A stretch of 64,000 bases of DNA from 55-13 sp964501275. GTDB taxonomy: Bacteria > Armatimonadota > Fimbriimonadia > Fimbriimonadales > Fimbriimonadaceae. Positions 1 through 7,835 of this stretch are shown here, in pieces; position 1 is the first letter of the stretch; each line of letters opens with the position of its first letter. The position numbers and the translations under genes were made by a program. The stretch lies in contig CAZCSP010000018.1 in NCBI GenBank assembly GCA_964501275.1, forward strand, positions 1 to 64,000, in the 5' to 3' direction. A model generated the notes under the pieces. The model ran no database searches. It saw only the letters and a program-made list of their open reading frames with translations, and had not been told where the DNA came from.

Positions 1-223
1 GTCGCAAAGATCGCAAAGAGCCGCGGAGGACTGGGCGATAGACGACACAATGCAACAGCTCCGTTCGTGCCGGGGCTCCTGAATGCGGTTTGGAGGCTGG
101 AACTTAAACCCTTTGCGCCCTTTGCTTCTTCGTTTCTTCGCGGTTAAAAGCGTTTTCGTTGGTCTTGACATGGGCCCTGTAGGCGGCGGATGCATTGTGC
201 CGCCGTCAAGCTTTGGTTGTCTA
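1..223. other. Intergenic, repeat-derived sequence
   Basis: I see no gene here. The stretch holds two dispersed repeats: a TTTGCTTCTTCGTTTCTTCG-type phrase near 120-146 that recurs near 15734 and 58988 (and inverted near 33145), and a 29-bp imperfect palindrome at 179-207 described separately. The short open frame at 83-328 runs through these repeats and has no recognisable protein character. Confidence 0.6.
179..207 (+). repeat. Family A 29-bp palindromic repeat, copy 1
   Basis: Begins GTAGGCGGCGGATGCATTG and ends TGCCGCCGTC. Outer GGCGGC/GCCGCC arms flank an ATGCAT core, so it can fold as a hairpin. The same 29-mer recurs at 788-816, 58003-58031 and 58754-58782 (plus) and 58859-58887 (minus), with a one-base variant at 2060-2088 (minus). 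All copies are intergenic, so this is a dispersed element rather than a gene-specific terminator. Confidence 0.85.
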
Positions 224-760
224 TCATCCGCCAATGAGGGGAGTTGCTCGTTTGAACTCCTTGAAGAAATCTTCGGCGTCCTGTGGGGATTGCTGCCAGG
301 GAGCCAAGCCGCTTTCAAGTACCAGTGAGGCGTCTTTTCGGTAGTTGCCTTTATGCCAGACGCTTGGGCCATACCAAGCCGTATAGACCTTTCCAACTAT
401 CCGGGCGGCTGAGCATTCCCACTTTTCACCAGCCGTCGATCCGAACGATGACGGGATGGCCCAGCGAATCTTCAGGTCCGTAGGAGCAGAAGCCAACAGG
501 GCGAACAGATGCTCGGTGGGTCTGTCGACAAGAAGATAGACAGGCCCTCGCTTTGCGCCCTCACGGATGGCTTCGATCATTCGGTCGTCTTCGATAGCCT
601 CGACGCGGATTTGCAGAAGGCACTTTCTCTCTGCGGGTTCGCGGCCGGACTTCAGAAACTTGGCTGCGAAGTCGCGCTCAGGCCCAAGCCCAACCACGAC
701 AAGCGTGGCATTTGCGTATGTCGTCAAAAGCAAGCAAACCAAAGCCCCGTAGATTCGCAT
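224..760 (-). CDS. Secreted protein with degenerate phospholipase D-like fold
   Basis: A 178-residue protein with an N-terminal signal peptide (about residues 1-18, hydrophobic stretch then ANA), so probably exported. The middle (EAIREGAKRGPVYLLVDRP, then a stretch resembling xxGKVYTxxxGPSVW, then NYRKDASLVLES) follows the order of a single-domain PLD/Nuc-type nuclease: a residue-collecting strand, the GK-V-TGS-NW segment, and the ND-NVLVIES segment. The catalytic HxKxxxxD motif is not intact: alanine and isoleucine stand where His is expected. This may be an inactive relative, or the likeness may be superficial. Stand-alone gene flanked by repeats. Confidence 0.55.
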   Translation of the reverse strand: MRIYGALVCLLLTTYANATLVVVGLGPERDFAAKFLKSGREPAERKCLLQIRVEAIEDDRMIEAIREGAKRGPVYLLVDRPTEHLFALLASAPTDLKIRWAIPSSFGSTAGEKWECSAARIVGKVYTAWYGPSVWHKGNYRKDASLVLESGLAPWQQSPQDAEDFFKEFKRATPLIGG

Positions 761-787
761 GACGACATTATAAGCCGATCAGATGCT

Positions 788-816
788 GTAGGCGGCGGAT
801 GCATTGTGCCGCCGTC
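788..816 (+). repeat. Family A 29-bp palindromic repeat, copy 2
   Basis: Identical to the 179-207 copy. It lies between the PLD-like gene and the end of pdxS, immediately before a family B palindrome at 853-877. Confidence 0.85.
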
Positions 817-852
817 AAGCCGAGAATCTGTGCCCAAGTACAAGCTCGCTAT

Positions 853-877
853 GCCGATCTGGAGATCGGCGGTCCAT
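853..877 (+). repeat. Family B palindrome (GCCGATCT-GG-AGATCGGC)
   Basis: A perfect 8-bp-arm palindrome followed by GGTCCAT. The same 25-bp block recurs at 59067-59091 (plus) and 17122-17146 (minus), and in shorter form at 8769-8790 (minus). Here it sits just downstream of the pdxS stop and could act as a transcript end on the minus strand, but its dispersal says it is a repeat first. Confidence 0.8.
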
Positions 878-884
878 CGGGGGA

Positions 885-1829
885 CTACCAACCCCTAACG
901 GCCAGCTTTTCATTCTCCAACAAACTGGAGACGTTGATCCCAACCATTGGCTCGCCAAGGCCTTTGCTGATTTCGGCCAGCTTCTTAGGCTCTTTGTAGA
1001 ACAGCACCGACTCCACGATTGCCTTGGCCCGTCGCTCCCAGGCCTTTTCCTGATCCTCAGGCGAGGAAGAAGGAGCCGACTTGAAGATGCCGGAGCCTAC
1101 AAACACCGTCTCCGCGCCGAGTTGCATCATGAGGGAAGCATCTGCCGGAGTCGCAATGCCGCCCGCCGAGAAGTTCGGAACGGGAAGCTTGCCGGTCTCA
1201 TGGACGATGCGGACCAATTCTAAAGGCGCCTGATGCTCCTTGGCCAAGACGTACAGCTCGTCCTCACGGGCATTCTGGACTCGGCGGATATCCGACATGA
1301 TGGTGCGCATGTGGCGAACGGCCTCAACCACGTCGCCGGTCCCCGCTTCGCCCTTGGTGCGGATCATCGCCGCGCCTTCCGCACAGCGTCGAAGGGCCTC
1401 ACCCAGGTTGCGCGCGCCGCAGACGAACGGGACCGTGAAGGCGTGTTTGTCGACGTGATTCTCCTCATCGGCCGGGGTCAGGACTTCGCTCTCGTCGATG
1501 AAGTCCACCTCCAAGGCCTCCAGAATCTGAGCCTCGGCAAAGTGGCCAATACGGCACTTGGCCATGACCGGGATGGAAACCGCGGCTTGGATGGACTGGA
1601 TCATTTCCGGGTCGCTCATGCGGGAGACGCCGCCATCGCGCCGGATGTCGGCAGGAACGCGCTCCAAGGCCATGACGGCGACTGCTCCGGCGTCCTCGGC
1701 GATGCGGGCGTGGGTCACGTTCACCACGTCCATAATCACGCCGCCCTTGAGCATCTCTGCCAGGCCAACCTTCTCTCGCCAGGTCTTCTTCGCGTTGTCG
1801 ATCTTCGTTTCGCCGTTCGTCTTCGTCAT
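885..1829 (-). CDS. pdxS: Pyridoxal 5'-phosphate synthase, PdxS subunit
   Basis: Condenses ribose 5-phosphate, glyceraldehyde 3-phosphate and ammonia into PLP in the DXP-independent vitamin B6 route. The 314-residue TIM barrel keeps the family's very conserved blocks: GGVIMDVVNVTHARIAEDAG, the catalytic-lysine strand IPVMAKCRIGHFAEAQ, DESEVLTPADEENH, PFVCGARNLGEALRR, RTKGEAGTG and NFSAGGIATPADA. Length is a little above the usual 290-300 because of a 20-residue N-terminal leader. The partner glutaminase pdxT is not adjacent and must lie elsewhere. Monocistronic in this window. Confidence 0.97.
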   Translation of the reverse strand: MTKTNGETKIDNAKKTWREKVGLAEMLKGGVIMDVVNVTHARIAEDAGAVAVMALERVPADIRRDGGVSRMSDPEMIQSIQAAVSIPVMAKCRIGHFAEAQILEALEVDFIDESEVLTPADEENHVDKHAFTVPFVCGARNLGEALRRCAEGAAMIRTKGEAGTGDVVEAVRHMRTIMSDIRRVQNAREDELYVLAKEHQAPLELVRIVHETGKLPVPNFSAGGIATPADASLMMQLGAETVFVGSGIFKSAPSSSPEDQEKAWERRAKAIVESVLFYKEPKKLAEISKGLGEPMVGINVSSLLENEKLAVRGW

Positions 1830-2170
1830 GTCCAGTTACATCTTACGGCCTGCTGGTTTGTAGGCCGGATTAGGGTGGGGAAATCTGCCAAGAATTGTAC
1901 CTTTCCAGGTTCAAACGACCAAATACAGTTAGGCCTTGTGGCATGAACAGACTCAGCCCTCGACCACTCATATCGAAAATGGGGAGAGGGCCGGGGGGAA
2001 GAGGTTTCGCTTGTAGTCGCCGCGAAGCTTGTATCACATTAACTCCAAGCCCTCAGCAGGACGGCGGCAAAATGCATCCGCCGCCTACAAGCTCCTTCTC
2101 GCTACCAGCTCAAACCCCTCCATCCCCCGGCCCCTTCCTCCCCAACCTTTGGGGAGGAAGGGGAGTTCGC
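1830..2170. other. Intergenic region with hairpins and repeats
   Basis: No gene seen. Contains a family A repeat copy on the minus strand at 2060-2088 (one base differs from the others) and a strong hairpin at 2131-2163 whose 15-bp arms (CCCCTTCCTCCCCAA) are perfectly complementary around a 3-nt loop. The hairpin lies just past the stop of the minus-strand DinB gene and might stop its transcript, but no T-tract follows, so a classical terminator is not supported. Confidence 0.6.
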
Positions 2171-2656
2171 CTACCCATAGTTCCGCCACTTGCCCCAGAT
2201 GTTGGGGTCTTCCCACTCTTCTGGAGGCTCATGGCCTGCCAGTCGGAGGCCCAACATGATAAGCCCGGCGTGCCAGCCTTCATGCCACATCATATGTTGG
2301 AGGAAGAGGACGGGATGGTCATAGGCTCCGGCGCTTCCTTCCTTGTCCAGATTCTCTTTTAGCCAAGCCGACAGCGCATCCCGACTCTGCTCAAGATTGC
2401 TTCGAAGCAGAGGAAGATCGTTAACGGGCGGGGTCGAATCTTCGAACAGGTAGGCCAAGTCTTCCCATTGCTTTCCGCTGGCCATGCCCAGCCAGTAGAG
2501 ACGGGATTTATGGAGGTGGCGCAGATGGTCCGCTAACTCCCAGCCATCCTCCGAAGGCTTCACATACAACAATTCATCGTTGAGGAGACTCGCCAGGTTG
2601 TCGATGCAGTCGCACTGGCGACGCCAAGAGTCGATCAATCGGTCGGATAGCAACAT
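2171..2656 (-). CDS. DinB/YfiT-family putative metal-dependent protein
   Basis: A 161-residue four-helix-bundle protein of the DinB superfamily, whose members bind a divalent metal with three histidines; many act as thiol-dependent hydrolases or transferases, but the function here is unknown. The expected histidines are visible in ELADHLRHLHKS near residue 55 and MMWHEGWHAGLI near residue 130. I chose the ATG at 2656 (MLLSDRLIDS) because the longer frame up to 2767 would overlap the dapA-like gene with non-protein-like sequence. A TATAGT hexamer lies six bases before this ATG, suggesting a leaderless transcript. Confidence 0.8.
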   Translation of the reverse strand: MLLSDRLIDSWRRQCDCIDNLASLLNDELLYVKPSEDGWELADHLRHLHKSRLYWLGMASGKQWEDLAYLFEDSTPPVNDLPLLRSNLEQSRDALSAWLKENLDKEGSAGAYDHPVLFLQHMMWHEGWHAGLIMLGLRLAGHEPPEEWEDPNIWGKWRNYG

Positions 2657-2729
2657 ATGTCTACTATACAATACGTGAGAACTCCCGGCACTTTGCCGAC
2701 TCATAATGCTTGGGTTCCGGGAAAACCTG

Positions 2730-3605
2730 CTAGCTGAGGAGCCCTTGGAGGCGATCCATGGTCGCATCGAGGAGGTCGGGTGAGAGGTTCTCCAGGGGTA
2801 AACGGACGTCGGGGCAGGGGATGATCCCGGTGCGGTGTAGCACCGCCTTATTGGTCGCGGGCTGGGGAACGCCGCGCAACGCCTCTATCCCTCGGAGGGC
2901 AAACTGGAACTTGGCCTGAGCCGACTCCCGGTTGCCCTCAAAGAACTCCTTGACGACCACGGCTAGCCACCCCGGGATGCAGTTCGCGGCTCCGCTGATC
3001 GTCCCGGTCCATCCTGCCTCCAGACAGCGCCACAGCAACGCCTCATTCCCTACAAACATATTCTTGCCCTTGGCGGCTTTGACGTAGTTTTCGATGTTCG
3101 CTTCGTTCCCACTGCTGTCCTTCAGCCCAATCATGCGAGAGTGTTGCGCGAGACGCTTGATGAGACTGGAACTGATCTCCATTCCCGTTCTTTGTGGGAA
3201 GTTGTAGACCAAGATGGGAAGCTCGGTTTCTGCGAACAGCTTCTCAAACCACCGCCCGATGGCGTCTTCGCTGGCTTCCCGAAAGTAGCCGGGAGGCATC
3301 ACAAGCCCCGCCACCGCGCCTGCTTTGTAAGCCTGGTTGGCCAGCCAGATGGCTTCCTCCAAACTGGGTGTGGCGATCCCGGCGATGATCTTGAGTTCGG
3401 GATAGATGGGCACGGCAACCCGCACCAAATCCCGCTTCTCCACCGCGCTCAAAGAAGGCCCCTCCCCATTGGTCCCCGCCAAGACCACCCCCTGGCAGCC
3501 GGAGGCTCTGAAGTGGGCCAGCAATCGGGCGATGGACGGCAGGTCCATCTTACCGTCGGGGGTCATGGGGGTGACGGATGCAGGGTAGACGCCGGGCGGG
3601 AGCAT
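2730..3605 (-). CDS. DapA / N-acetylneuraminate lyase family aldolase
   Basis: A 291-residue class I aldolase of the dihydrodipicolinate synthase / N-acetylneuraminate lyase superfamily. It has the GTNGEGPSLS loop (residues 44-53), the catalytic tyrosine in VYNFPQRTG (Tyr134) and the Schiff-base lysine in MIGLKDSSGN (Lys162). Members condense or cleave pyruvate and aldehydes; sequence alone does not separate a true DapA (lysine synthesis) from sugar-acid lyases. The window also holds a NanE-NanK fusion 49 kb away, so sialic-acid or keto-sugar breakdown is possible, but the distance makes the link weak. It precedes the DinB gene on the same strand. Confidence 0.85.
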   Translation of the reverse strand: MLPPGVYPASVTPMTPDGKMDLPSIARLLAHFRASGCQGVVLAGTNGEGPSLSAVEKRDLVRVAVPIYPELKIIAGIATPSLEEAIWLANQAYKAGAVAGLVMPPGYFREASEDAIGRWFEKLFAETELPILVYNFPQRTGMEISSSLIKRLAQHSRMIGLKDSSGNEANIENYVKAAKGKNMFVGNEALLWRCLEAGWTGTISGAANCIPGWLAVVVKEFFEGNRESAQAKFQFALRGIEALRGVPQPATNKAVLHRTGIIPCPDVRLPLENLSPDLLDATMDRLQGLLS

Positions 3606-3726
3606 GGGGTTAGTATAGCGGTGGCATGGGCGTCCCGCCCATGGTTTCCATGACCGTCCCGGTCATGTTCCGGGAAGCGTGGCAAGCTCTTTTGGAAACA
3701 CAGATTTACGCAGATAGGGAGGTCTC
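3606..3726. repeat. Family C repeat (GGGCGTCCCGCCC / GACCGTCCCGGTC)
   Basis: Two adjacent small hairpins, CATGGGCGTCCCGCCCATG followed by ATGACCGTCCCGGTCAT, lie at about 3625-3666. A near copy of the same pair lies at about 38389-38431 after rpsI. The remainder holds no gene. Confidence 0.7.
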
Positions 3727-3951
3727 TCAGACTGCCACGGAAAGAGACAGCGCCTGAGTTGCGGGAGGAGGGATGAGTTCCCCGGATTCCCCAGCGTGTT
3801 TCAGCCACAATTCGATACTGGTCTGAATGGACTGAACTGCCTCCTCAAACGTAGCTCCACCAGCGGTGCAACCCGGAAGGTCTGGCACATAGGCTCCCCA
3901 GCCGTCTGAGCCGGCATTCTCGAAAACCACGGTGTATCGTCTTAGTTCCAT
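3727..3951 (-). CDS. hicB: HicB-family antitoxin
   Basis: A 74-residue partial RNase-H-fold protein typical of HicB: YTVVFENAGSDGWGAYVPDL, then PGCTAGGATFEEAVQSIQ. HicB normally masks HicA and often represses the operon. No obvious C-terminal DNA-binding domain is present (the tail is a Pro/Ala-rich stretch), so autoregulation through this protein is doubtful. The start overlaps the end of hicA by 10 bases, a standard toxin-first hicAB arrangement. Confidence 0.88.
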   Translation of the reverse strand: MELRRYTVVFENAGSDGWGAYVPDLPGCTAGGATFEEAVQSIQTSIELWLKHAGESGELIPPPATQALSLSVAV

Positions 3952-4127
3952 CCTGCTTGCTTCCTAATAGTGGATAGCGTACCCTTCGGCACATGCGCCG
4001 ACAACGAGTGCGGTGCGATGACGATACGCCCCTTTCCTTCTCTACTCCAAACCTGGTGGCTTCCCTCCTGTCTGATCAGGGTCCAGCCGTCTTTCTTTAA
4101 CCTCTCCACGACATCGCGGTAAGTCAC
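3942..4127 (-). CDS. hicA: HicA-family mRNA interferase toxin
   Basis: A 61-residue double-stranded-RNA-binding-fold toxin expected to cleave mRNA. The signature is DGWTLIRQEGSHQVWSR, whose histidine in GSHQ is the catalytic residue of HicA, followed by the basic, glycine-ended HVPKGTLSTIRKQAG. It is the first gene of the pair and overlaps hicB by 10 bases; the divergent coaD starts about 60 bases away. Appears intact. Confidence 0.9.
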   Translation of the reverse strand: MTYRDVVERLKKDGWTLIRQEGSHQVWSREGKGRIVIAPHSLSAHVPKGTLSTIRKQAGWN

Positions 4128-4186
4128 GGCGCAATTCTACACAATGCCATCTCCTCACGTGCCACTCGCAGTATCCTATGCTCCAA

Positions 4187-4678
4187 ATGCAACGGCTCGC
4201 TATCTACCCCGGCTCGTTCGACCCGCCTACGCTGGGCCACCTCGATGTCATCGAACGGGCTTCCAAGCTCTTCGATGAGATCATTGTGGGGGTGGGGGTG
4301 AATTCGTCGAAGACGCCTCTACTGAGCGGGGAAGATCGGGTGGCGGCTTTGGCGGCAAGCGTCCAGCACCTGCCGAACGTTCGAGTAGAGAGCTTCTCCG
4401 GCCTGTTGGTGGACTACGTGAAATCCAAGAACGCCCGCTCGGTAGTGCGCGGACTCCGGGCGACGGCCGATTTCGAGTATGAGTTCCAGATGGCGATGGT
4501 CAACCGGCGGCTGGACAGCGAGATCGACACGGTTTTCCTGATGACCAAATGGGAGTACAGCTACCTGAGCAGCAGCATCGTCCGAGAGGTGGCGAACCTG
4601 GGCGGCGACTACTCGGGGATGGTCCCGGCCCCAGTCGCGGAAGTTATCCACCGGGCGTTGCGGAAACATAGTGGATAA
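4187..4678 (+). CDS. coaD: Phosphopantetheine adenylyltransferase
   Basis: Transfers AMP from ATP to 4'-phosphopantetheine, the penultimate step of coenzyme A synthesis. The protein shows the nucleotidyltransferase motif PPTLGHLDV near residue 12, preceded by AIYPGSFDP, the conserved RGLRATADFEYEFQMA block, and the ISSTxxRE-like SYLSSSIVRE near residue 125. I prefer the ATG at 4187 (MQRLAIYPGSF), which matches the usual family N-terminus; an in-frame ATG at 4178 would add three residues. Followed after 71 bases by a coiled-coil protein on the same strand. Confidence 0.96.
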   Translation: MQRLAIYPGSFDPPTLGHLDVIERASKLFDEIIVGVGVNSSKTPLLSGEDRVAALAASVQHLPNVRVESFSGLLVDYVKSKNARSVVRGLRATADFEYEFQMAMVNRRLDSEIDTVFLMTKWEYSYLSSSIVREVANLGGDYSGMVPAPVAEVIHRALRKHSG

Positions 4679-4749
4679 GTTTTAGACCTGTTTATGGACT
4701 CGCCGTGCCACAATGAAAGCCTTAGTCCCGTCCTTTCCCTCGGAGCGCC

Positions 4750-5301
4750 ATGGATATTCTCAGACTGCTCGATCATCTTCACGAACTCGCCGTTGACTCG
4801 CCCAGAAGCCTCGGTCCCATCGTTTGGGGCCTCAATAAGGATGAGATCAGTATGCAGATCGCCAAGGTGAGGGCGTCGCTTCCCAACGATGTCAAGGCAG
4901 GGGCCGCAATTGTTCGCGAGAGCGACCGGATTGTGGAGTCGGCCAAAGAGGACGCCACGATGACGATGGAGAGCGCCAAGAAGGAAGCCGAGCGGCTCCT
5001 CGTTGAGGCGCGGACCGAGGCAGAAAGAATCCTGGAGCAGGCGAAGCTGCAGCAGCAGCAGATGGTCGGCGAGAGCGAAATCCTCAAGTTGTCCAAGGCG
5101 CAAAGCGAAGAGATTCGCAACGCGGCGGATCGGGAAGCGGTCGGGATGCGGCGCGGTGCGGAGAAGTACGCGCTGGATGTGCTGACCCAGCTGGAAGGCG
5201 TGGTTGGGAAGGTTGCGACCACCATCGAGCGTGGCAAGCGAGAAATGGATCGCCCCGAGCCGGTGCCGGTTGGCGCGGTAAGAGAGAAAGCGCGGGCCTA
5301 A
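4750..5301 (+). CDS. Coiled-coil protein of unknown function
   Basis: A 183-residue soluble protein with no signal peptide. The centre (about residues 50-130) is a long charged helix rich in Glu, Ala, Lys and Gln (ESAKKEAERLLVEARTEAE...), the pattern of DivIVA-like or ATP-synthase-b-like coiled coils. The N-terminal 35 residues look like a small helical domain, and a Pro-rich tail (DRPEPVPVG) ends it. Its position after coaD suggests cotranscription. A role in cell division or envelope organisation is a guess; I cannot assign a function. Confidence 0.8.
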   Translation: MDILRLLDHLHELAVDSPRSLGPIVWGLNKDEISMQIAKVRASLPNDVKAGAAIVRESDRIVESAKEDATMTMESAKKEAERLLVEARTEAERILEQAKLQQQQMVGESEILKLSKAQSEEIRNAADREAVGMRRGAEKYALDVLTQLEGVVGKVATTIERGKREMDRPEPVPVGAVREKARA

Positions 5302-5371
5302 AGCGAGAAGGCGCATTGGAGGGCATTCCCTCAATGTCGACCATCAATCTCATATTTCCTGCCACAAGCGA

Positions 5372-5400
5372 TTGACCCGTAAATCAATCTGGGTTAGAAT
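5372..5400 (+). promoter_or_regulatory. Sigma-70-type promoter for the sugar ABC importer
   Basis: TTGACC at 5372-5377 and TAGAAT at 5395-5400 are separated by 17 bases, close to consensus. The predicted start near 5407 leaves a short leader before the ATG at 5424. Confidence 0.65.
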
Positions 5401-5423
5401 CTAGGTGCCGCGCGGAACCCGTT

Positions 5424-7835
5424 ATGGTGCCTAGAAGAACGAACTTCGTCCTCCTGTTCCTCTGCCTGATTGGACTCGCCCAAGCAAAGGACGTTACGCT
5501 CCGCTTTACCGTCTGGGATGGCGACGAATCTCTGCGGATTCTGAGAGACCTCTGTCGCCAATTTGAGAAGGAGAACCCCGGCATCAAGGTGAGGCTGGAG
5601 AATTTCAGCGACTACAACCTGTACCACCAGAAGATGCTGGTGCAGTACGCCGGGAATGCGGCCCCGGACGTGGCGATGATGGATATGGGCCACTTCCAGG
5701 CCCTTGCCAACCGCAAAGCGATTCTCCCACTGAATGGTTTCTTTGAGAAAACGCCGGGATTCGATATCGGCGAGTTCTACAAGCCGATCGTCGATGCGCA
5801 CTCGCTGAACGGTATCTGCTACGTCCTCCCCCGCGACATCGCGCCGCAAGGCCTGATCTACTACAACAAGAAGCTCTTCGACGAGGCGGGAATTCCCTAC
5901 CCTGACGGCTCGTGGACTTGGGATTTCCAGGTTCGGCCCGAGCTCCGGGAGAAGGACTTCCTCTGGGTGATGCAACAGCTCACCAAGTTTGGGGAGGATG
6001 GGAAGCCGACCCAGTACGGATTCACCGCCGGCTGGCCCGCCCAGGCGGTTGATACCTTCATGTTCGGCTACGGCCTGGACTACGTGGACGACTACGCCCA
6101 CCCAACCAAGATCTACTACAACCTGCCAGACATGGTGAGGATCTACGAGTTCTACATGGATCTCACGACCAAGAAGAAGTGGATGCCCAGCAACCAGGAG
6201 GTCAGCAGCGTCCTCCAATCCACGACCCAACAACTCTTCGTCCAGCAGAAAGTCGCCATGTTTCAGAACGGCATCTGGGAGGTGCCGAACATGCGAAAGA
6301 TGTTGAAACCCGGAGAAAAGGGGTTCTTCGAGTGGGACATCGCCCTTTATCCCGCCTGCGCTCGCGACGTCACCGGCAAACGAAGACGCTCATTTCCTAC
6401 CGGCGGCTCGGGATACTCCATCTTCTCCACCACCAAGCATCCTGAAGAGGCGTGGAAGCTGGTGACGTTCATGTCGGGTGCGCCCGGGATGACGGCGATG
6501 GCCAAGGCGGGCATTGCCCAGCCCGCCATTCGCAAGCTTGCCTTGACCCCCGACGTGTGGCTCCCCGGCCCCAACACGCCGATCGAGCAACAGTATCCCG
6601 CCAGTCGGATCGTCACCGACCAGGCCGTGCCGTTCGTTCACTTCGACGTCACCGCCGAGTATTGGCCTGAGGTGGTGGGGTTGATCAATGGCCGCCGGGA
6701 CAGCGTCTACAACGCCCTGATGACCCCCAAAGAGGCGCTGACCATTGGGACGAAGGAAGCCCAACAGCGGATGGATCAGCTCTTGAGAGAGGAAGCAAAC
6801 CCGCCGTTCAACTGGGGGTTGGGGATTTCGGTGATGGCGGGGATCATCGGGCTGGTGCTCGCGGCGATCTATCTGCCCGAGCGCAAGGTCAAGTACACGC
6901 ATCGCCAAAAACTGGAGAACCGCTCGGCATATCGCTTCCTAATGCCCTGGCTGATCGGCCTCTGCGTCTTCACCCTCGGTCCAATGGTCCTCTCTCTGCT
7001 CATGTCCACCATGAACTGGGACATGATTCGGGAGGCGCAGTGGCGGGGAGCAGGAAACTTCCGGGAGGCGATCATGGAGGACTCGCGCTTCTGGGTCTCC
7101 CTCAAAGTCACCACCATCCGAACCTTGGTCGGGACGCCGCTGGGCATTATCTGCGCCCTGATGCTGGCCATGTTGCTCAACCAGAAGGTGCGTGGCGTGC
7201 CCATCTTCCGCACTCTCTTCTATATCCCCACCATCGCCTCGACGGTGGCGATGGCTCTGGTGGCCAGAAAGCTGTTTGCTCCTGAAGGCGGTTTGGTCAA
7301 CCTCGTTCTCTATAGTCCCGTCTTCAAGCCGATCGGCGACGCGATCAGCGCATGGGCCGGGACGCCGAACGAGATGGTGAACTGGTTCGGTAACGAGCAC
7401 ACGGCGATGCCGTCTCTCATCATCTTGAGCCTGCTGAGCGTTGGCGGCTCGATGATCATTCTCTTGGCGGGGCTCCAGGGGATTCCGCAGTACTACTACG
7501 AGGCGGCGACGGTGGACGGGGCGAACGCCTTTCAGCGAATGAAGGCGATCACCCTGCCCCTCCTCACCCCGGCCCTCTTCTTCTGCTTGGTTACCGGTTT
7601 CATCGCCGCGTTCCAAACCTTTACCGAGGTCTACATCATTACCAACGGAGCGGGCGGAGGGCCGAACAACTCGATGCTGGTGCAGATGATGAGCATTTAC
7701 TCGGCGGCCTTTGTGACTCTGAGGATGGGATACGCCGCCGCCTTGGCCTGGGTGCTGTTCCTGGTGATTCTCATCTTCACCATGATGCAGATGAGACTCA
7801 GCAAGTGGGTCCATTATGAAGCGGAGGCGAAATGA
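5424..7835 (+). CDS. Sugar ABC transporter: binding protein fused to MalF-type permease
   Basis: An 803-residue fusion. Residues 1-21 form a signal peptide (LLFLCLIGLAQA). Residues 22 to about 450 are a family 1 extracellular sugar-binding protein: TVWDG, CRQFEKENPGIKVRLENF, DVAMMDMGHF, GYSIFSTTKHPEEAWKLVTFM. After a first membrane helix near residue 470, residues 490-803 are a MalF/UgpA-like inner-membrane permease with the cytoplasmic EAA loop YEAATVDGANAFQRMKAITLPLL. Such binding proteins are usually separate lipoproteins; here tethering replaces the lipid anchor. The next gene, a second permease, overlaps by 4 bases (ATGA). No ATPase is nearby, so a shared MsmX/UgpC-type ATPase is likely. 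Confidence 0.92.
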   Translation: MVPRRTNFVLLFLCLIGLAQAKDVTLRFTVWDGDESLRILRDLCRQFEKENPGIKVRLENFSDYNLYHQKMLVQYAGNAAPDVAMMDMGHFQALANRKAILPLNGFFEKTPGFDIGEFYKPIVDAHSLNGICYVLPRDIAPQGLIYYNKKLFDEAGIPYPDGSWTWDFQVRPELREKDFLWVMQQLTKFGEDGKPTQYGFTAGWPAQAVDTFMFGYGLDYVDDYAHPTKIYYNLPDMVRIYEFYMDLTTKKKWMPSNQEVSSVLQSTTQQLFVQQKVAMFQNGIWEVPNMRKMLKPGEKGFFEWDIALYPACARDVTGKRRRSFPTGGSGYSIFSTTKHPEEAWKLVTFMSGAPGMTAMAKAGIAQPAIRKLALTPDVWLPGPNTPIEQQYPASRIVTDQAVPFVHFDVTAEYWPEVVGLINGRRDSVYNALMTPKEALTIGTKEAQQRMDQLLREEANPPFNWGLGISVMAGIIGLVLAAIYLPERKVKYTHRQKLENRSAYRFLMPWLIGLCVFTLGPMVLSLLMSTMNWDMIREAQWRGAGNFREAIMEDSRFWVSLKVTTIRTLVGTPLGIICALMLAMLLNQKVRGVPIFRTLFYIPTIASTVAMALVARKLFAPEGGLVNLVLYSPVFKPIGDAISAWAGTPNEMVNWFGNEHTAMPSLIILSLLSVGGSMIILLAGLQGIPQYYYEAATVDGANAFQRMKAITLPLLTPALFFCLVTGFIAAFQTFTEVYIITNGAGGGPNNSMLVQMMSIYSAAFVTLRMGYAAALAWVLFLVILIFTMMQMRLSKWVHYEAEAK

